A DNA stretch of 64,000 bases from Pseudomonadota bacterium (GCA_018241265.1 JAFEEF010000021.1:176112-240111); one strand, 5' to 3'; shown: positions 17,850 to 26,158, numbered from the stretch's first letter. Numbers and translations are program-made. Notes: a model not told the origin generated them from the sequence alone.

Positions 17850-18521
17850 TCAGCGACGATCGGGGTAGCTGAGGCCCCACTGGAACACCAGCTTGAACAG
17901 CGCCGAGAACGCCAGCGCGAGCGCCAGGTAGATGCCCGCCACCACGATGTAGATCTCGAAGCTGCGGAAGGTCTGCGACTGCAGGTTCGCGGCGACCGAG
18001 GTCAGGTCGTCGGCCGAGATCGCCGAGACGACGCTGGAGCTCAGCATCAGCAGGATGAACTGGCTGGTGAGCGCCGGGAAGATCGCACGCAGCGCCGGCT
18101 TCAGGATCACGTAGCGAAAGATCTGATGGCGCTTCAGGTTGAGCGCGAGGCCGGCTTCGATCTGGCCCTTCGGTATCGCCTCGATGCCGGCGCGAATGAT
18201 CTCGGTGGCATAGGCGCCGAGGTTCACGACCATCGCGGTCAGCGCCGCCGTGTGCGCCGACCAGCGCAGCCCGAGCGCCGGCAGCGCGAAGAAGAAGAAA
18301 AAGAGCTGGACCAGGAACGGCGTGTTGCGGATCAGCTCGATGTAGGCGTTGATCGCGAAGCGCAGCGGCGCCGGCCCGGCCGTCTTGCCCCAGGCGCAGG
18401 CGATCGCGACGGCCAGGCCGAGCAGCATCGCCATGAACGACAGCTCGAGCGTGATCAGCGTGCCGCGCAGCAGCAGCGGCCAGGCGGCGAAGACGTCGGC
18501 GAACTGGAACGTGTAGTGCAC
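17850..18521 (-). CDS. ABC permease, first gene of the kgu-type operon
   Basis: 223 residues, about five membrane helices. Family blocks are ELIRNTPFLVQLFFFFFALP and the EAA loop EAGLALNLKRHQIFRYVILK. The start is GTG at 18521 with no strong ribosome binding site. It is the first gene after the paired operator palindromes at 18568-18605, so it opens a seven-gene unit reaching kguD at 12839. Confidence 0.92.
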   Translation of the reverse strand: MHYTFQFADVFAAWPLLLRGTLITLELSFMAMLLGLAVAIACAWGKTAGPAPLRFAINAYIELIRNTPFLVQLFFFFFALPALGLRWSAHTAALTAMVVNLGAYATEIIRAGIEAIPKGQIEAGLALNLKRHQIFRYVILKPALRAIFPALTSQFILLMLSSSVVSAISADDLTSVAANLQSQTFRSFEIYIVVAGIYLALALAFSALFKLVFQWGLSYPDRR

Positions 18522-18567
18522 GAGAGGCCACTTTCCGATGCTGTCCAGCGCCTTGGAACGGTGGCGT

Positions 18568-18605
18568 CTGAAACCGGTTTCTGGATTCTAGGAAACCGGT
18601 TTCAG
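18568..18605 (-). promoter_or_regulatory. Tandem PtxS-type operators of the kgu operon
   Basis: Two perfect copies of GAAACCGGTTTC lie at 18570-18581 and 18592-18603, centres 22 bp apart, which puts them on the same face of the helix. The pair is itself arranged as an inverted repeat (CTGAAACC at one end, GGTTTCAG at the other). In Pseudomonas the LacI-family repressor PtxS binds TGAAACCGGTTTCA and releases it with 2-ketogluconate. The sites lie 47-84 nt upstream of the first permease start, where a repressor would block the promoter. Confidence 0.85.
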
Positions 18606-18667
18606 AAGACGATCGGTGATTACCCTAGGGTTCTTGGCGTGTTCTTCGGTGGCGCCGTGGCCTGGCG

Positions 18668-19750
18668 TCAGCCGCGCCGTGACGAGCCGCGCACGACCAG
18701 TTCGCCGGGCAGCAGGATCTGCCGCGGCGGCAGCACCAGGCCCTGCAGGCGCTCCAGCAGGCAGCGCGCCGCGACGCGGCCGAGGTCGTCGGTGGGCTGC
18801 GCGATGCACGACAGGCCCGGTCCGATCAGCGGTGCCCAGTCGGTGTCGTCGAAGCCGACCAGTCCGACGTCGCTGCCGAAGCGCCAGCCGAGTGCGGCGA
18901 CCGCGGTCGCGACGCGCAGCGAGATCACCGCATTGCTCGCCAGCACGGCGGCGGGCCGGTCGCCCGCACGCTGCTTGAGCTCGCGCAACGCCGACTGCAT
19001 GTCGGCCTGCATCGCTTCGGGCGTGCCGCCGTCGCTCTCGTGAACCTCGCCGCGCACGTCCGGCGCATGCGCCGCGACGAAGGCGCGGAACGCCGCGTCG
19101 CGCTCGGTGCGAGAGCTGACGCCGGCGATCGGTTCGGAAACATAGAGCAGCTCGCGGTAGCCGGCGTCGAGCAGGTGCTGCGTCGCGAGCCGCACCGCAC
19201 CGACGTTGTCGAGCGACACGAAGTCCGACTGCATGTCGGGATGGCGCCGGTCGATCAGCACGGCGGGCTTGCCGTGACGTGCCGCCTCGGCGGCGGCGCC
19301 GGCATCGCGGCCCAGCGTGTTGAGGATCAGGCCGTCCACCTGGTACGACGAGAGCGCGGCGATCGCCTCCTGCTCGCGCTCGCCCTCGTTGCCGAGGTTG
19401 AACAGCATCACGAGGTAGCCGGCGTCCTTGCAGGCCTTCTCGGCGCCGCGCAGCACCGCGACCGAGAACGGGTTGGTGACGTCGGCGACGACCAGTCCGA
19501 TGAGCCGCGAGCGGCCGCGTTTCAGCGCCTGCGCCATCGGGCTCGGCGTGTAGCCGAGCGCTTCCACGGCGCGCTCGACCTTGCTCGCGATGTCGCGCGT
19601 CAGCAGCCGGTCGCGGTGGTTGAGGAAGCGCGAGACCGTGGCCTTGGACACGCCCGCGGCGCGGGCCACGTCCGCGATGGTCGCCCGCGGCGCCATAGCG
19701 GCCGGCGATGACAAGGACGGGGCAGCGAGGGTGGGCTTCCTGGCAGGCAT
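18668..19750 (-). CDS. ptxS: LacI-family transcriptional repressor, PtxS-like
   Basis: 360 residues. The helix-turn-helix and hinge helix are at about residues 22-70 (TIADVARAAGVSKATVSRFL, then SPMAQALKRG). The periplasmic-binding-like effector domain follows (IGLVVADVTNPF, VGLVGFDDTDW). It is encoded just upstream of the operon with palindromes matching the PtxS site, and one near-copy precedes its own start, so it very likely represses the operon and itself with a sugar-acid inducer. ATG at 19750 is preferred; an ATG at 19696 directly before the HTH is an alternative. Neither has a good ribosome binding site. Confidence 0.85.
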   Translation of the reverse strand: MPARKPTLAAPSLSSPAAMAPRATIADVARAAGVSKATVSRFLNHRDRLLTRDIASKVERAVEALGYTPSPMAQALKRGRSRLIGLVVADVTNPFSVAVLRGAEKACKDAGYLVMLFNLGNEGEREQEAIAALSSYQVDGLILNTLGRDAGAAAEAARHGKPAVLIDRRHPDMQSDFVSLDNVGAVRLATQHLLDAGYRELLYVSEPIAGVSSRTERDAAFRAFVAAHAPDVRGEVHESDGGTPEAMQADMQSALRELKQRAGDRPAAVLASNAVISLRVATAVAALGWRFGSDVGLVGFDDTDWAPLIGPGLSCIAQPTDDLGRVAARCLLERLQGLVLPPRQILLPGELVVRGSSRRG

Positions 19751-19765
19751 GGCTGATGAGCGACT

Positions 19766-19789
19766 GCGACTGAAACCAGTTTCAGTCGC
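19766..19789 (-). promoter_or_regulatory. Autoregulatory operator upstream of ptxS
   Basis: A 24-bp inverted repeat, perfect except for its central CA dinucleotide. The core at 19772-19783 is GAAACCAGTTTC, one base different from the two operators of the transport operon. Its near edge is 16 nt upstream of the ATG at 19750. This predicts negative autoregulation of the LacI-family protein, with slightly different affinity from the other sites. Confidence 0.8.
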
Positions 19790-19935
19790 GCTGCATCGTA
19801 GCGCATGTGATGCAAGCTGCACAGGTTGGCGAGGATCGGATCGATCGAAGCGCCATGGAAATCGGCTCGCCATCGAGGATGCCGAGCCGACGTTTCGTGC
19901 GGCCTCGGCGCGGTGCGCCGAGGCGCGCCGACGGT

Positions 19936-20349
19936 TCAGCGCGGCGGCGCCGGCACGATCACGGTCGTCGTCGTGCGCTCGTGCAGCTCGCCGCCGCCGC
20001 CGACGCTGCCGCTCGTCGTGGTCCGGTCGCGTTCGACGCGCGCCACGCAGTCGTCGCGGTCACGCGGCGGCAGGTTGGCGCAGCGCGCCAGCGCGTTGCG
20101 GCGGTAGTCGGTCGATACGCCGGTCAGCGCGTTGCGCTTGGATTCCTCGTAGGCCGCGCCGGCCTCGCGCAGGCAGGTGTTGCGGTCTTCATAGGTCTTC
20201 CCGGCCATGCAGGCCGCGCGGTCGTGGTCATAGCGCGCTTTGGCACCCGCGGCGTCGCCCACCTCGGCGTGGCTGGCGGCGGCGAACATCAATCCGCCGA
20301 ACAGCGCGGCAAGGGTGGCGGGGCGGAAGGCGTGTCGAAGCTGGGTCAT
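19936..20349 (-). CDS. Periplasmic Cys-containing hypothetical protein
   Basis: 137 residues. AGGAGA precedes the ATG at 20349, and a signal peptide ends near AAASHA. The mature protein has four Cys (AACMAGK, NTCLREA, ARCANLP, DDCVARV), spaced so that two disulfides are plausible, within a charged helical region. The C-terminal tail is Gly/Thr-rich. Similar proteins are widespread in Burkholderiales without assigned function. Confidence 0.75.
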   Translation of the reverse strand: MTQLRHAFRPATLAALFGGLMFAAASHAEVGDAAGAKARYDHDRAACMAGKTYEDRNTCLREAGAAYEESKRNALTGVSTDYRRNALARCANLPPRDRDDCVARVERDRTTTSGSVGGGGELHERTTTTVIVPAPPR

Positions 20350-20575
20350 GGCGTTCTCCTGGTCTGGCGAGCTTGTCGCGGCTGACAGTCTGGCGGCTGG
20401 CGCATGTCGCCAACGTCGGAACGCGAGCGCGAGCGTTGCGGTGGACCCGCCGATCGCCTGTAGGAATCGTCCTTCCGCATACGCGGGGGTCCGCTCGCCG
20501 GCGTCCGCGGCAAGGTCCGGGCGTTCGGCCCGCCATCGCGCACAATCCCGCCCACCCGAGCAGCCCCCCGGCCTG

Positions 20576-21175
20576 ATGGACCACAGCTTCCTGTCCGCCT
20601 TCGTTCTGTTGCTGCTGGTGCTGGACCCGCTCGGCAGCCTGCCGGTCTTCATACCGATCATGCGCGACGTGGCGCCGGAGCGACGTCGCTGGGTCGCGGT
20701 GCGCGAGGTCGGCATCGCGTTCGCGGTGCTGTTCGCGTTCATGTTCTTCGGCGAGTCGTTCCTGCGCGTGATGCACCTGTCGGAGCGCTCGCTCGAGGTC
20801 GCCGGCGGCGTGATCCTGCTGATGGTCGCGATTCGCATGATCTTCACGCCCGAAGGCGGCGTCTACGGCGTGCCCGAAGGGCGCGAGCCGCTGGTCTTCC
20901 CGCTCGCGGTGCCGCTGCTCGCCGGGCCGTCGGCCATGGCGACGGTGCTGTTGCTCGCATCGCGCCAGCCGGATCGCGTGCTGACCTGGGTCGGCGCGCT
21001 GGCCTGCGCGATGGCGGTGTCGGGCGCGGTGCTGCTGCTGTGCTCGCGCATCCGGCGTCTGGTCGGCGATTCGGTGGTCTCGGCGCTCGAGAAGCTGATG
21101 GGCCTGGTCTTGACCGCGATCGCGGTCGAGATGATCCTCGCCGGCTTGAAGCGCTATTTCATGGCGCCGCTCTGA
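20576..21175 (+). CDS. MarC/UPF0056 family integral membrane protein
   Basis: 199 residues with six predicted membrane helices. Family blocks are LLVLDPLGSLPVFIP near the N-terminus and FPLAVPLLAGPSAMATVLLL in the middle. MarC was once linked to multiple antibiotic resistance but that link has not held; function unknown. The start at 20576 follows a 226-nt gap from the divergent periplasmic protein gene. Confidence 0.9.
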   Translation: MDHSFLSAFVLLLLVLDPLGSLPVFIPIMRDVAPERRRWVAVREVGIAFAVLFAFMFFGESFLRVMHLSERSLEVAGGVILLMVAIRMIFTPEGGVYGVPEGREPLVFPLAVPLLAGPSAMATVLLLASRQPDRVLTWVGALACAMAVSGAVLLLCSRIRRLVGDSVVSALEKLMGLVLTAIAVEMILAGLKRYFMAPL

Positions 21176-21213
21176 CGGCGTCCGGCATCTCGTTCCAATC
21201 CCGGAGCTCGCTC

Positions 21214-21990
21214 ATGACCCTGCTGCGTCGCCCTCTGCATCTCGTGATCGCCCTGGCCGTCGTGCTGCTCGCCGCGCCGCTGGCGCCGGCACGCACGCTC
21301 GACGCGATCAGGAAGAGCGGCACCATCGTCATCGCGACCGAAGGGCAGTTCGCGCCGTTCAACTACTTCGAGGGCTCCAAGCTCACCGGCTTCGAGGTCG
21401 ACGTCGCCGATGCGGTCGCCGCCAAGATGGGCCTGAAGGTCGACTGGAAGACGATAGGCTTCGACGCCTTGCTCGCCGGCCTGAACCAGGACCGCTGGGA
21501 CATGGTGATCGCATCGCACGGCATCACCGACGAGCGCGCCAAGGCGGTGACCTTCGCCGACCCGCACTACTGCTCGGGCGGCGTCATCGTCAGCAAGGGC
21601 GGCACGCTGAAGACCGCGGCCGACCTCGCCGGCAAGACGGTCGCGGTGCAGACCGGCACGACCTACCTCGACAACGTCAAGAAGGTCGCCGGCGTGAAGG
21701 AAGTCAAGACCTTCCCGCAGGACACCGACGCGCGCGGTGCGCTGCTGACCGGGCGCGTCGATGCCTGGGTGACCGACCGCTTCGCCGGCAAGGCGGCGCT
21801 CGAAGCCAACCCGGCCGGCGGCCTGAAGACCGGCGGCTTCCTGTTCGTCGAGCGCATCGCGGCGGCGGTCGCCAAGGGCAACACGCCGCTCGTCACCGAG
21901 ATCGACAAGGCGCTCGCGGCCATCATGGCCGACGGCACCTACGCGAAGATCTCCGAGAAGTGGTTCAAGGAAGACATCCGCTGCAAATGA
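21214..21990 (+). CDS. Amino-acid-type ABC solute-binding protein (family 3)
   Basis: 258 residues. GGAG at 21203-21206 lies 7 nt before ATG 21214. The signal peptide ends near LAPAR. The family 3 fold is shown by SGTIVIATEGQFAPFNYFEG, TGFEVDVADAVAAKMG and KTVAVQTGTTYLD. The late TDRFAGKAAL and C-terminal KISEKWFKEDI blocks are also typical. It is followed after 16 nt by its permease, but no ATPase gene accompanies the pair, so an ATPase encoded elsewhere must serve it. Ligand unknown, likely an amino acid. Confidence 0.9.
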   Translation: MTLLRRPLHLVIALAVVLLAAPLAPARTLDAIRKSGTIVIATEGQFAPFNYFEGSKLTGFEVDVADAVAAKMGLKVDWKTIGFDALLAGLNQDRWDMVIASHGITDERAKAVTFADPHYCSGGVIVSKGGTLKTAADLAGKTVAVQTGTTYLDNVKKVAGVKEVKTFPQDTDARGALLTGRVDAWVTDRFAGKAALEANPAGGLKTGGFLFVERIAAAVAKGNTPLVTEIDKALAAIMADGTYAKISEKWFKEDIRCK

Positions 21991-22009
21991 GCGCCCGGGT
22001 CTGCGCGTG

Positions 22010-22792
22010 ATGGCGGACGTGCTGAGCCTCTGGCCGCGCGGCTGGAGCCGTGCCGCGCAGAGCTCGGCGACGATCGCGCTGTGCGCCGCGCTGCTCGTGC
22101 TCTTGCTGTGGCTGCTCGCGCTGCCGCTGTCGTGGGCGCCCGAGCCGATCGGCAGCAATGCGAAGTTCTTCGCCGAAGGCACGCGCGTCACGGTCGAGCT
22201 GACCATCGTCGCCGGCGCCTCGGGCGTGCTGCTCGGCGTGCTCGCGGCGCTCGGCAAGCTCTCGCCGTGGCGGCCGCTCGCGCTGCTGGCATCGGCCTAC
22301 ATCTGGATCATCCGCGGCACGCCGCTGCTGGTGCAGGTGCTGTTCGTCTATTTCGCGCTGCCGGCGCTGCTGCCGGCCTTGCGGCTGTCGGACTTCGCGT
22401 CGGCCTGCGTCGCGCTCGGGTTCAATGCCGGCGCCTACAACGCCGAGGCGATCCGCGCCGGCCTGCAGGCCGTGCCGATCGGACAGCGCGAGGCGGCACG
22501 GGCGCTGGCGCTGTCGCCGTGGCATGCGTTCATCGACGTGATCTTTCCGCAGGCCTTCAAGGTCAGCCTGCCGCCGCTCGTCAACAACCTCGTCGCGCTG
22601 CTGAAGGATTCGTCGCTCGCCTATGCGATCGGCGTCGTCGAATTGACCAACGTCGGCAACCGCATCCAGGCCTCGACCTTCCAGCCGGTGCCGGTGCTGC
22701 TGACGAGCGCGACGATCTACCTCGTGCTGACGACGGTGCTGACGCAGATGTCGAATGCGCTGGAGCGGCGGCTCGACGTGGGGTCGCGCTGA
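22010..22792 (+). CDS. Amino-acid-type ABC permease
   Basis: 260 residues. A single extra N-terminal helix (LCAALLVLLLWLLALPLSW) precedes the five-helix core with IIRGTPLLVQVLFVYFALPA and the EAA loop EAARALALSPWHAFIDVIFP. ATG at 22010 is preferred to the GTG immediately before it. It probably forms a homodimer since only one permease is present. The next gene is convergent and unrelated, so the transport locus ends here without an ATPase. Confidence 0.9.
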   Translation: MADVLSLWPRGWSRAAQSSATIALCAALLVLLLWLLALPLSWAPEPIGSNAKFFAEGTRVTVELTIVAGASGVLLGVLAALGKLSPWRPLALLASAYIWIIRGTPLLVQVLFVYFALPALLPALRLSDFASACVALGFNAGAYNAEAIRAGLQAVPIGQREAARALALSPWHAFIDVIFPQAFKVSLPPLVNNLVALLKDSSLAYAIGVVELTNVGNRIQASTFQPVPVLLTSATIYLVLTTVLTQMSNALERRLDVGSR

Positions 22793-22802
22793 GCGTGCGT
22801 GC

Positions 22803-23594
22803 TCAACGCGCGTCGTCGAGTGTCGCCAGCTCCTCGTCGCTGAAGCCGGCGGCGCGGCGCGCGGCCAGGTTGAACGGGCCACGCGGCCGCGGGGCGCCAT
22901 GGCGCTCGGCGAGCACGGCGTAGGTCGCCACCGGATCGAGCCCGCGCTGCGCGCACAGCCAGCGGTACCAGCGGTTGCCGATCGCGACGTGGCCGATCTC
23001 GTCGCGCAGGATGATGTCGAGGATCGCGCCGGCCGCATGATCGCCGGCCGCGACCAGCTTGGCCTTGACGAGCGGCGAGGCATCGAGCCCGCGCGCTTCC
23101 AGCGTGCGCGGCACGAGCGCGAGGCGGGCGAGCAGGTCGTCCTTGGTCTTCTCGGCCATCTCCCACAGGGCCGCGTGGGCCGGGAAGTCGCCGTAGCGAA
23201 AGCCGAGCGTCGCGAGGTGGTCGCGCAGCAGCTCGAAGTGCAGCGCTTCCTCGCGTGCGACGAGCGCCCAGTCGCGGTAGTAGGCGGCCGGCATGCCGGG
23301 AAAGCGCCAGACGGCATCGAGCGCGAGGTCGATCGCATTGCGCTCGATGTGGACGATCGAATGCAGCAGCGTGGCGCGGCCTTCGTGCGTGTTCGCCGAG
23401 CGCTGCCTCAGCGCGGTGTGCGCGACGAGCAATGGCCGCTCGGTCCGGCCCGGGACGCCGTCGGGTTCGGCGATGACGTCGTCGGGCACCGCATCCGCGT
23501 CGATGTCGAGTTGCCGTGTGCCGGCGGCCTTGCCGTCACTGTCGCGCAGCAGGATCAGCGCCAGCGCATGGCGGCGCAAGGTCGGAGGATGCAT
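22803..23594 (-). CDS. DUF455 ferritin-like protein
   Basis: 263 residues of the DUF455 family, a ferritin-like four-helix fold. Candidate di-iron ligands are in SIVHIERNAIDLALDA, REEALHFELLRDHL and LRDEIGHVAIG, where the Glu and His spacing (ExxH) is intact. The family has no proven reaction. ATG at 23594 overlaps the stop of the upstream DUF2867 gene (TGATG), so the two are coupled. Confidence 0.85.
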   Translation of the reverse strand: MHPPTLRRHALALILLRDSDGKAAGTRQLDIDADAVPDDVIAEPDGVPGRTERPLLVAHTALRQRSANTHEGRATLLHSIVHIERNAIDLALDAVWRFPGMPAAYYRDWALVAREEALHFELLRDHLATLGFRYGDFPAHAALWEMAEKTKDDLLARLALVPRTLEARGLDASPLVKAKLVAAGDHAAGAILDIILRDEIGHVAIGNRWYRWLCAQRGLDPVATYAVLAERHGAPRPRGPFNLAARRAAGFSDEELATLDDAR

Positions 23595-24136
23595 CACGGC
23601 GCACGCCGCGGCCAGCCGGCGCGTGCCGCGGCACGCAGGCTGGCCTGCACGACCAGTCGATGGAACGGCGCGATCAGCGCGATATAGGTCCGGCCGAGCA
23701 GGTTGTGGCAGTGCACGACCGTGGTCAGGACGACCTCGCGTTCACGCCCGGCGTCGGTGCGCGCGCGCTGCAGGACCGACACGCGGAAGTCCAGATGGCG
23801 ATCGTCCTCGCCGAGCACGATCTCGTCGGCGCGGCGCTCATAGATGCGGAAGAAGCGGATGCGTCCCGCGCCGGCCGGCGTCGGCGCGCCTTCGAGCTGC
23901 GCCGCCGTCTTCAGGCCGAAGCCTTGCACGATCGCATCGCGAACGCGCATCAGCCTACCGATCCAGCGCGGCTGCCGACCGAAGACATGACGCGCGAGCT
24001 GCTCGGGATCGTCGATCGCATCGTCGGGCAGGGCGATCGCATAGGCGTCGGCCAGGTCGGTGCGGTCGTACCAGCCTGCCGCGCGCGAGCGCTGCGGCAG
24101 CGGGATCCGGCGAACCGTCGGGGCGGCGAGGCTCAT
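23594..24136 (-). CDS. DUF2867 family protein
   Basis: 180 residues of DUF2867, a predicted SRPBCC-like or nucleotide-sugar-reductase-associated domain of unknown function. Recognisable parts are the Tyr/Asp-rich start WYDRTDLADAYAIAL and the end block TVVHCHNLLGRTYIALIAPF. ATG 24136 is used; another ATG four codons upstream at 24148 is possible. It is coupled to the DUF455 gene by a TGATG overlap. Confidence 0.75.
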   Translation of the reverse strand: MSLAAPTVRRIPLPQRSRAAGWYDRTDLADAYAIALPDDAIDDPEQLARHVFGRQPRWIGRLMRVRDAIVQGFGLKTAAQLEGAPTPAGAGRIRFFRIYERRADEIVLGEDDRHLDFRVSVLQRARTDAGREREVVLTTVVHCHNLLGRTYIALIAPFHRLVVQASLRAAARAGWPRRAP

Positions 24137-24287
24137 GGGCGGGATCATAGGTCGCAGCCGCGCAGGCTGGTCGGACTGCCACAGCGCCGTCGCGCCGGAG
24201 TTCCCCGAGGTCTGCCGATCTGGCTACTATCGCGAACGGCGTCGGGCCCATCGCGGGTTCCGGTTGTTGTGGCTGACGGAGAAGTTG

Positions 24288-24575
24288 ATGCGACCCTCGT
24301 TATCGAACGTTGTGCTGCCGACGGCGCAGATCGCCCTGATCCTGAGCGTCTTCTGGCTGATCGGCTTCCCGCACCGACCCGAGTGGTTCGCGAACTGGGT
24401 GTTCAAGCCGCTCTTCTTCGTCGCGCTGATGCCGGGCACGTGGGTCCAACTGCACAAGACCCCGGGCCAGCTCTATCGCCAGCTGCGCGACGGGCAGACG
24501 CCGCGGATGAAAACGGTCGAGCGTTGCGCCACGGTGGCCGGGCTGCTCGGCGCGGTGTGGCTTGCATTCCACTGA
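24288..24575 (+). CDS. Small membrane hypothetical protein
   Basis: 95 residues. GGAGA at 24278-24282 lies 5 nt before the ATG at 24288. Hydrophobic segments are at about residues 9-25 (LPTAQIALILSVFWLIGF), 37-50 (WVFKPLFFVALMPG) and the C-terminus (VAGLLGAVWLAF). No family recognised. It lies 94 nt upstream of the carbonic anhydrase gene on the same strand. Confidence 0.6.
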   Translation: MRPSLSNVVLPTAQIALILSVFWLIGFPHRPEWFANWVFKPLFFVALMPGTWVQLHKTPGQLYRQLRDGQTPRMKTVERCATVAGLLGAVWLAFH

Positions 24576-24668
24576 CGGCATCGATAGCCCGTGCCGGTCG
24601 ATGCCCGGCGCGCTCGACGGTGCACTCCTAAAATGGCGGTCCTCGCCCAGCCTCCGCGTCGCATCCCC

Positions 24669-25196
24669 ATGGCCCTCTACGAACTCGACGGCATCGCCCC
24701 GCGCCTCGCGCCCACCGCCTACGTGGCCGACAGCGCCGAGGTGATCGGCAACGTCGATCTCGCCGAGGACACCAGCGTCTGGTTCGGCAGCATCGTGCGC
24801 GGCGACAACGTCGAGACGGTCACGATCGGCCGCGGCTCGAACATCCAGGACGGCTGCGTGATCCATTCCGATCCGGGCTTTCCGCTCACGTTGGGGGAGT
24901 ACGTCACGGTCGGGCACCAGGTGATGCTGCATGGCTGCACGGTCGGCGACGGCTCGCTGATCGGCATCCAGGCCGTGGTGCTGAACGGCGCGACGATAGG
25001 CCGCAACTGCCTCGTCGGAGCGGGCGCGGTGGTCACCGAAGGCAAGAGCTTCCCCGACGGCTCGATGATCCTCGGCGCGCCGGCCAAGGTCGTGCGCGAG
25101 CTGACGCCCGAGCAGATCGCCGGCCTGAAGCGCGCCGCCGAGCACTATGTGGCGAACGGCCGCCGCTACCGCGCCGGGCTGAAGAAGATCGCTTGA
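24669..25196 (+). CDS. Gamma-class carbonic anhydrase family protein
   Basis: 175 residues of left-handed beta-helix built from hexapeptide repeats. The zinc-site His residues are in CVIHSDPG, VGHQVMLHGC. Members are annotated as gamma carbonic anhydrase or YrdA/PaaY-like acyltransferase-fold proteins; many lack measured activity. Start at 24669 chosen because MALYELDGIAPRLAPTAYVA is the usual family N-terminus. Its stop overlaps the TTG start of hslO, as in many betaproteobacteria. Confidence 0.92.
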   Translation: MALYELDGIAPRLAPTAYVADSAEVIGNVDLAEDTSVWFGSIVRGDNVETVTIGRGSNIQDGCVIHSDPGFPLTLGEYVTVGHQVMLHGCTVGDGSLIGIQAVVLNGATIGRNCLVGAGAVVTEGKSFPDGSMILGAPAKVVRELTPEQIAGLKRAAEHYVANGRRYRAGLKKIA

Positions 25197-26158
25197 GCGT
25201 CCTGCACAAGTTCCTGTTCGAAGGCATGCCGGTGCGCGGCATGCTGGTGCGGCTGACCGACGACTGGCAGGAAGTCCTGCGCCGGCGCGCCGCGGCCAAC
25301 AGCCCGTATCCGGCGCCGGTGCGTGCGCTGCTCGGCGAGATGGCGGCGGCCGGCGTGCTGATGCAGGCCAACATCCAGTTCAACGGCGCGCTGATCCTGC
25401 AGATGCACGGCGACGGGCCGGTGCGCCTGGCGGTGGCGGAGGTGCAATCGGACCTCGCCTTCCGCGTCACCGCCAACGTGGTCGGCGACGTCGCGCACGA
25501 CGCACGGCTCGAGGCGATGCTCAACGTGCACGGCAAGGGGCGTTGCGCGATCACGCTCGACGCCAAGCGGGCCGGGCAGCAGCCGTATCAGGGCGTGGTC
25601 TCGCTGCACGGCGACAGGCGCGAGCCGCTGCAGGCGCTGTCCGACGTGCTCGAGCACTACATGCTGCAGTCCGAGCAACTCGATACGCGGCTCGTGCTCG
25701 CTGCCGACGATCAGGTCGCCGCGGGGCTCTTGATCCAGCGCCTGCCGGTGCAGGGCGCCGGCAATCTCGAGGGCCGAAGCCGCGAGGAAGACATCGGCCG
25801 CAGCGAGGACTACCGCCGCATCGCGATGCTGGCCGGCACCTTGACGCGCGACGAGCTGCTGACGCTCGACCCCGATGCCTTGCTGCGCCGGTTGTTCTGG
25901 GAAGAGCCGATGGTGCGCTATGCGCCGCTCGCCGGCCCCGAAGGCCCGCGCTTCGCGTGCAGTTGCTCGCGCGAGCGCGTCGGCGCGATGCTCAAGGGCC
26001 TGGGCCGCGAGGAGGTCGACGACATCCTGCGCGAGCAGGGCCGCGTCGAGATCGGCTGCGAGTTCTGCGGGCGACGCTACGAGTTCGATCCGGTCGACGT
26101 CGGCGAGCTGTTCACGCCGGCGCGAGACCAGCCGCCGGGGTCCAGTGCGCTGAACTGA
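25193..26158 (+). CDS. hslO: Hsp33 redox-regulated chaperone
   Basis: 321 residues. The C-terminal zinc switch is intact: Cys-x-Cys in RFACSCSRER and Cys-x2-Cys in IGCEFCGRRYEF. Oxidation of these four Cys releases zinc and activates the holdase. The substrate-binding N-terminal domain (FEGMPVRGMLVRL) is complete. Start taken as TTG at 25193, overlapping the carbonic anhydrase stop (TTGA), since the family N-terminus requires it. Confidence 0.94.
   Translation: MSVLHKFLFEGMPVRGMLVRLTDDWQEVLRRRAAANSPYPAPVRALLGEMAAAGVLMQANIQFNGALILQMHGDGPVRLAVAEVQSDLAFRVTANVVGDVAHDARLEAMLNVHGKGRCAITLDAKRAGQQPYQGVVSLHGDRREPLQALSDVLEHYMLQSEQLDTRLVLAADDQVAAGLLIQRLPVQGAGNLEGRSREEDIGRSEDYRRIAMLAGTLTRDELLTLDPDALLRRLFWEEPMVRYAPLAGPEGPRFACSCSRERVGAMLKGLGREEVDDILREQGRVEIGCEFCGRRYEFDPVDVGELFTPARDQPPGSSALN

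Noticed and set aside
18568..18605. Hairpin at the paired palindromes as a transcription terminator
   Set aside because: No T-run follows on either strand, and the same core recurs upstream of the LacI-family gene, which fits operators better.
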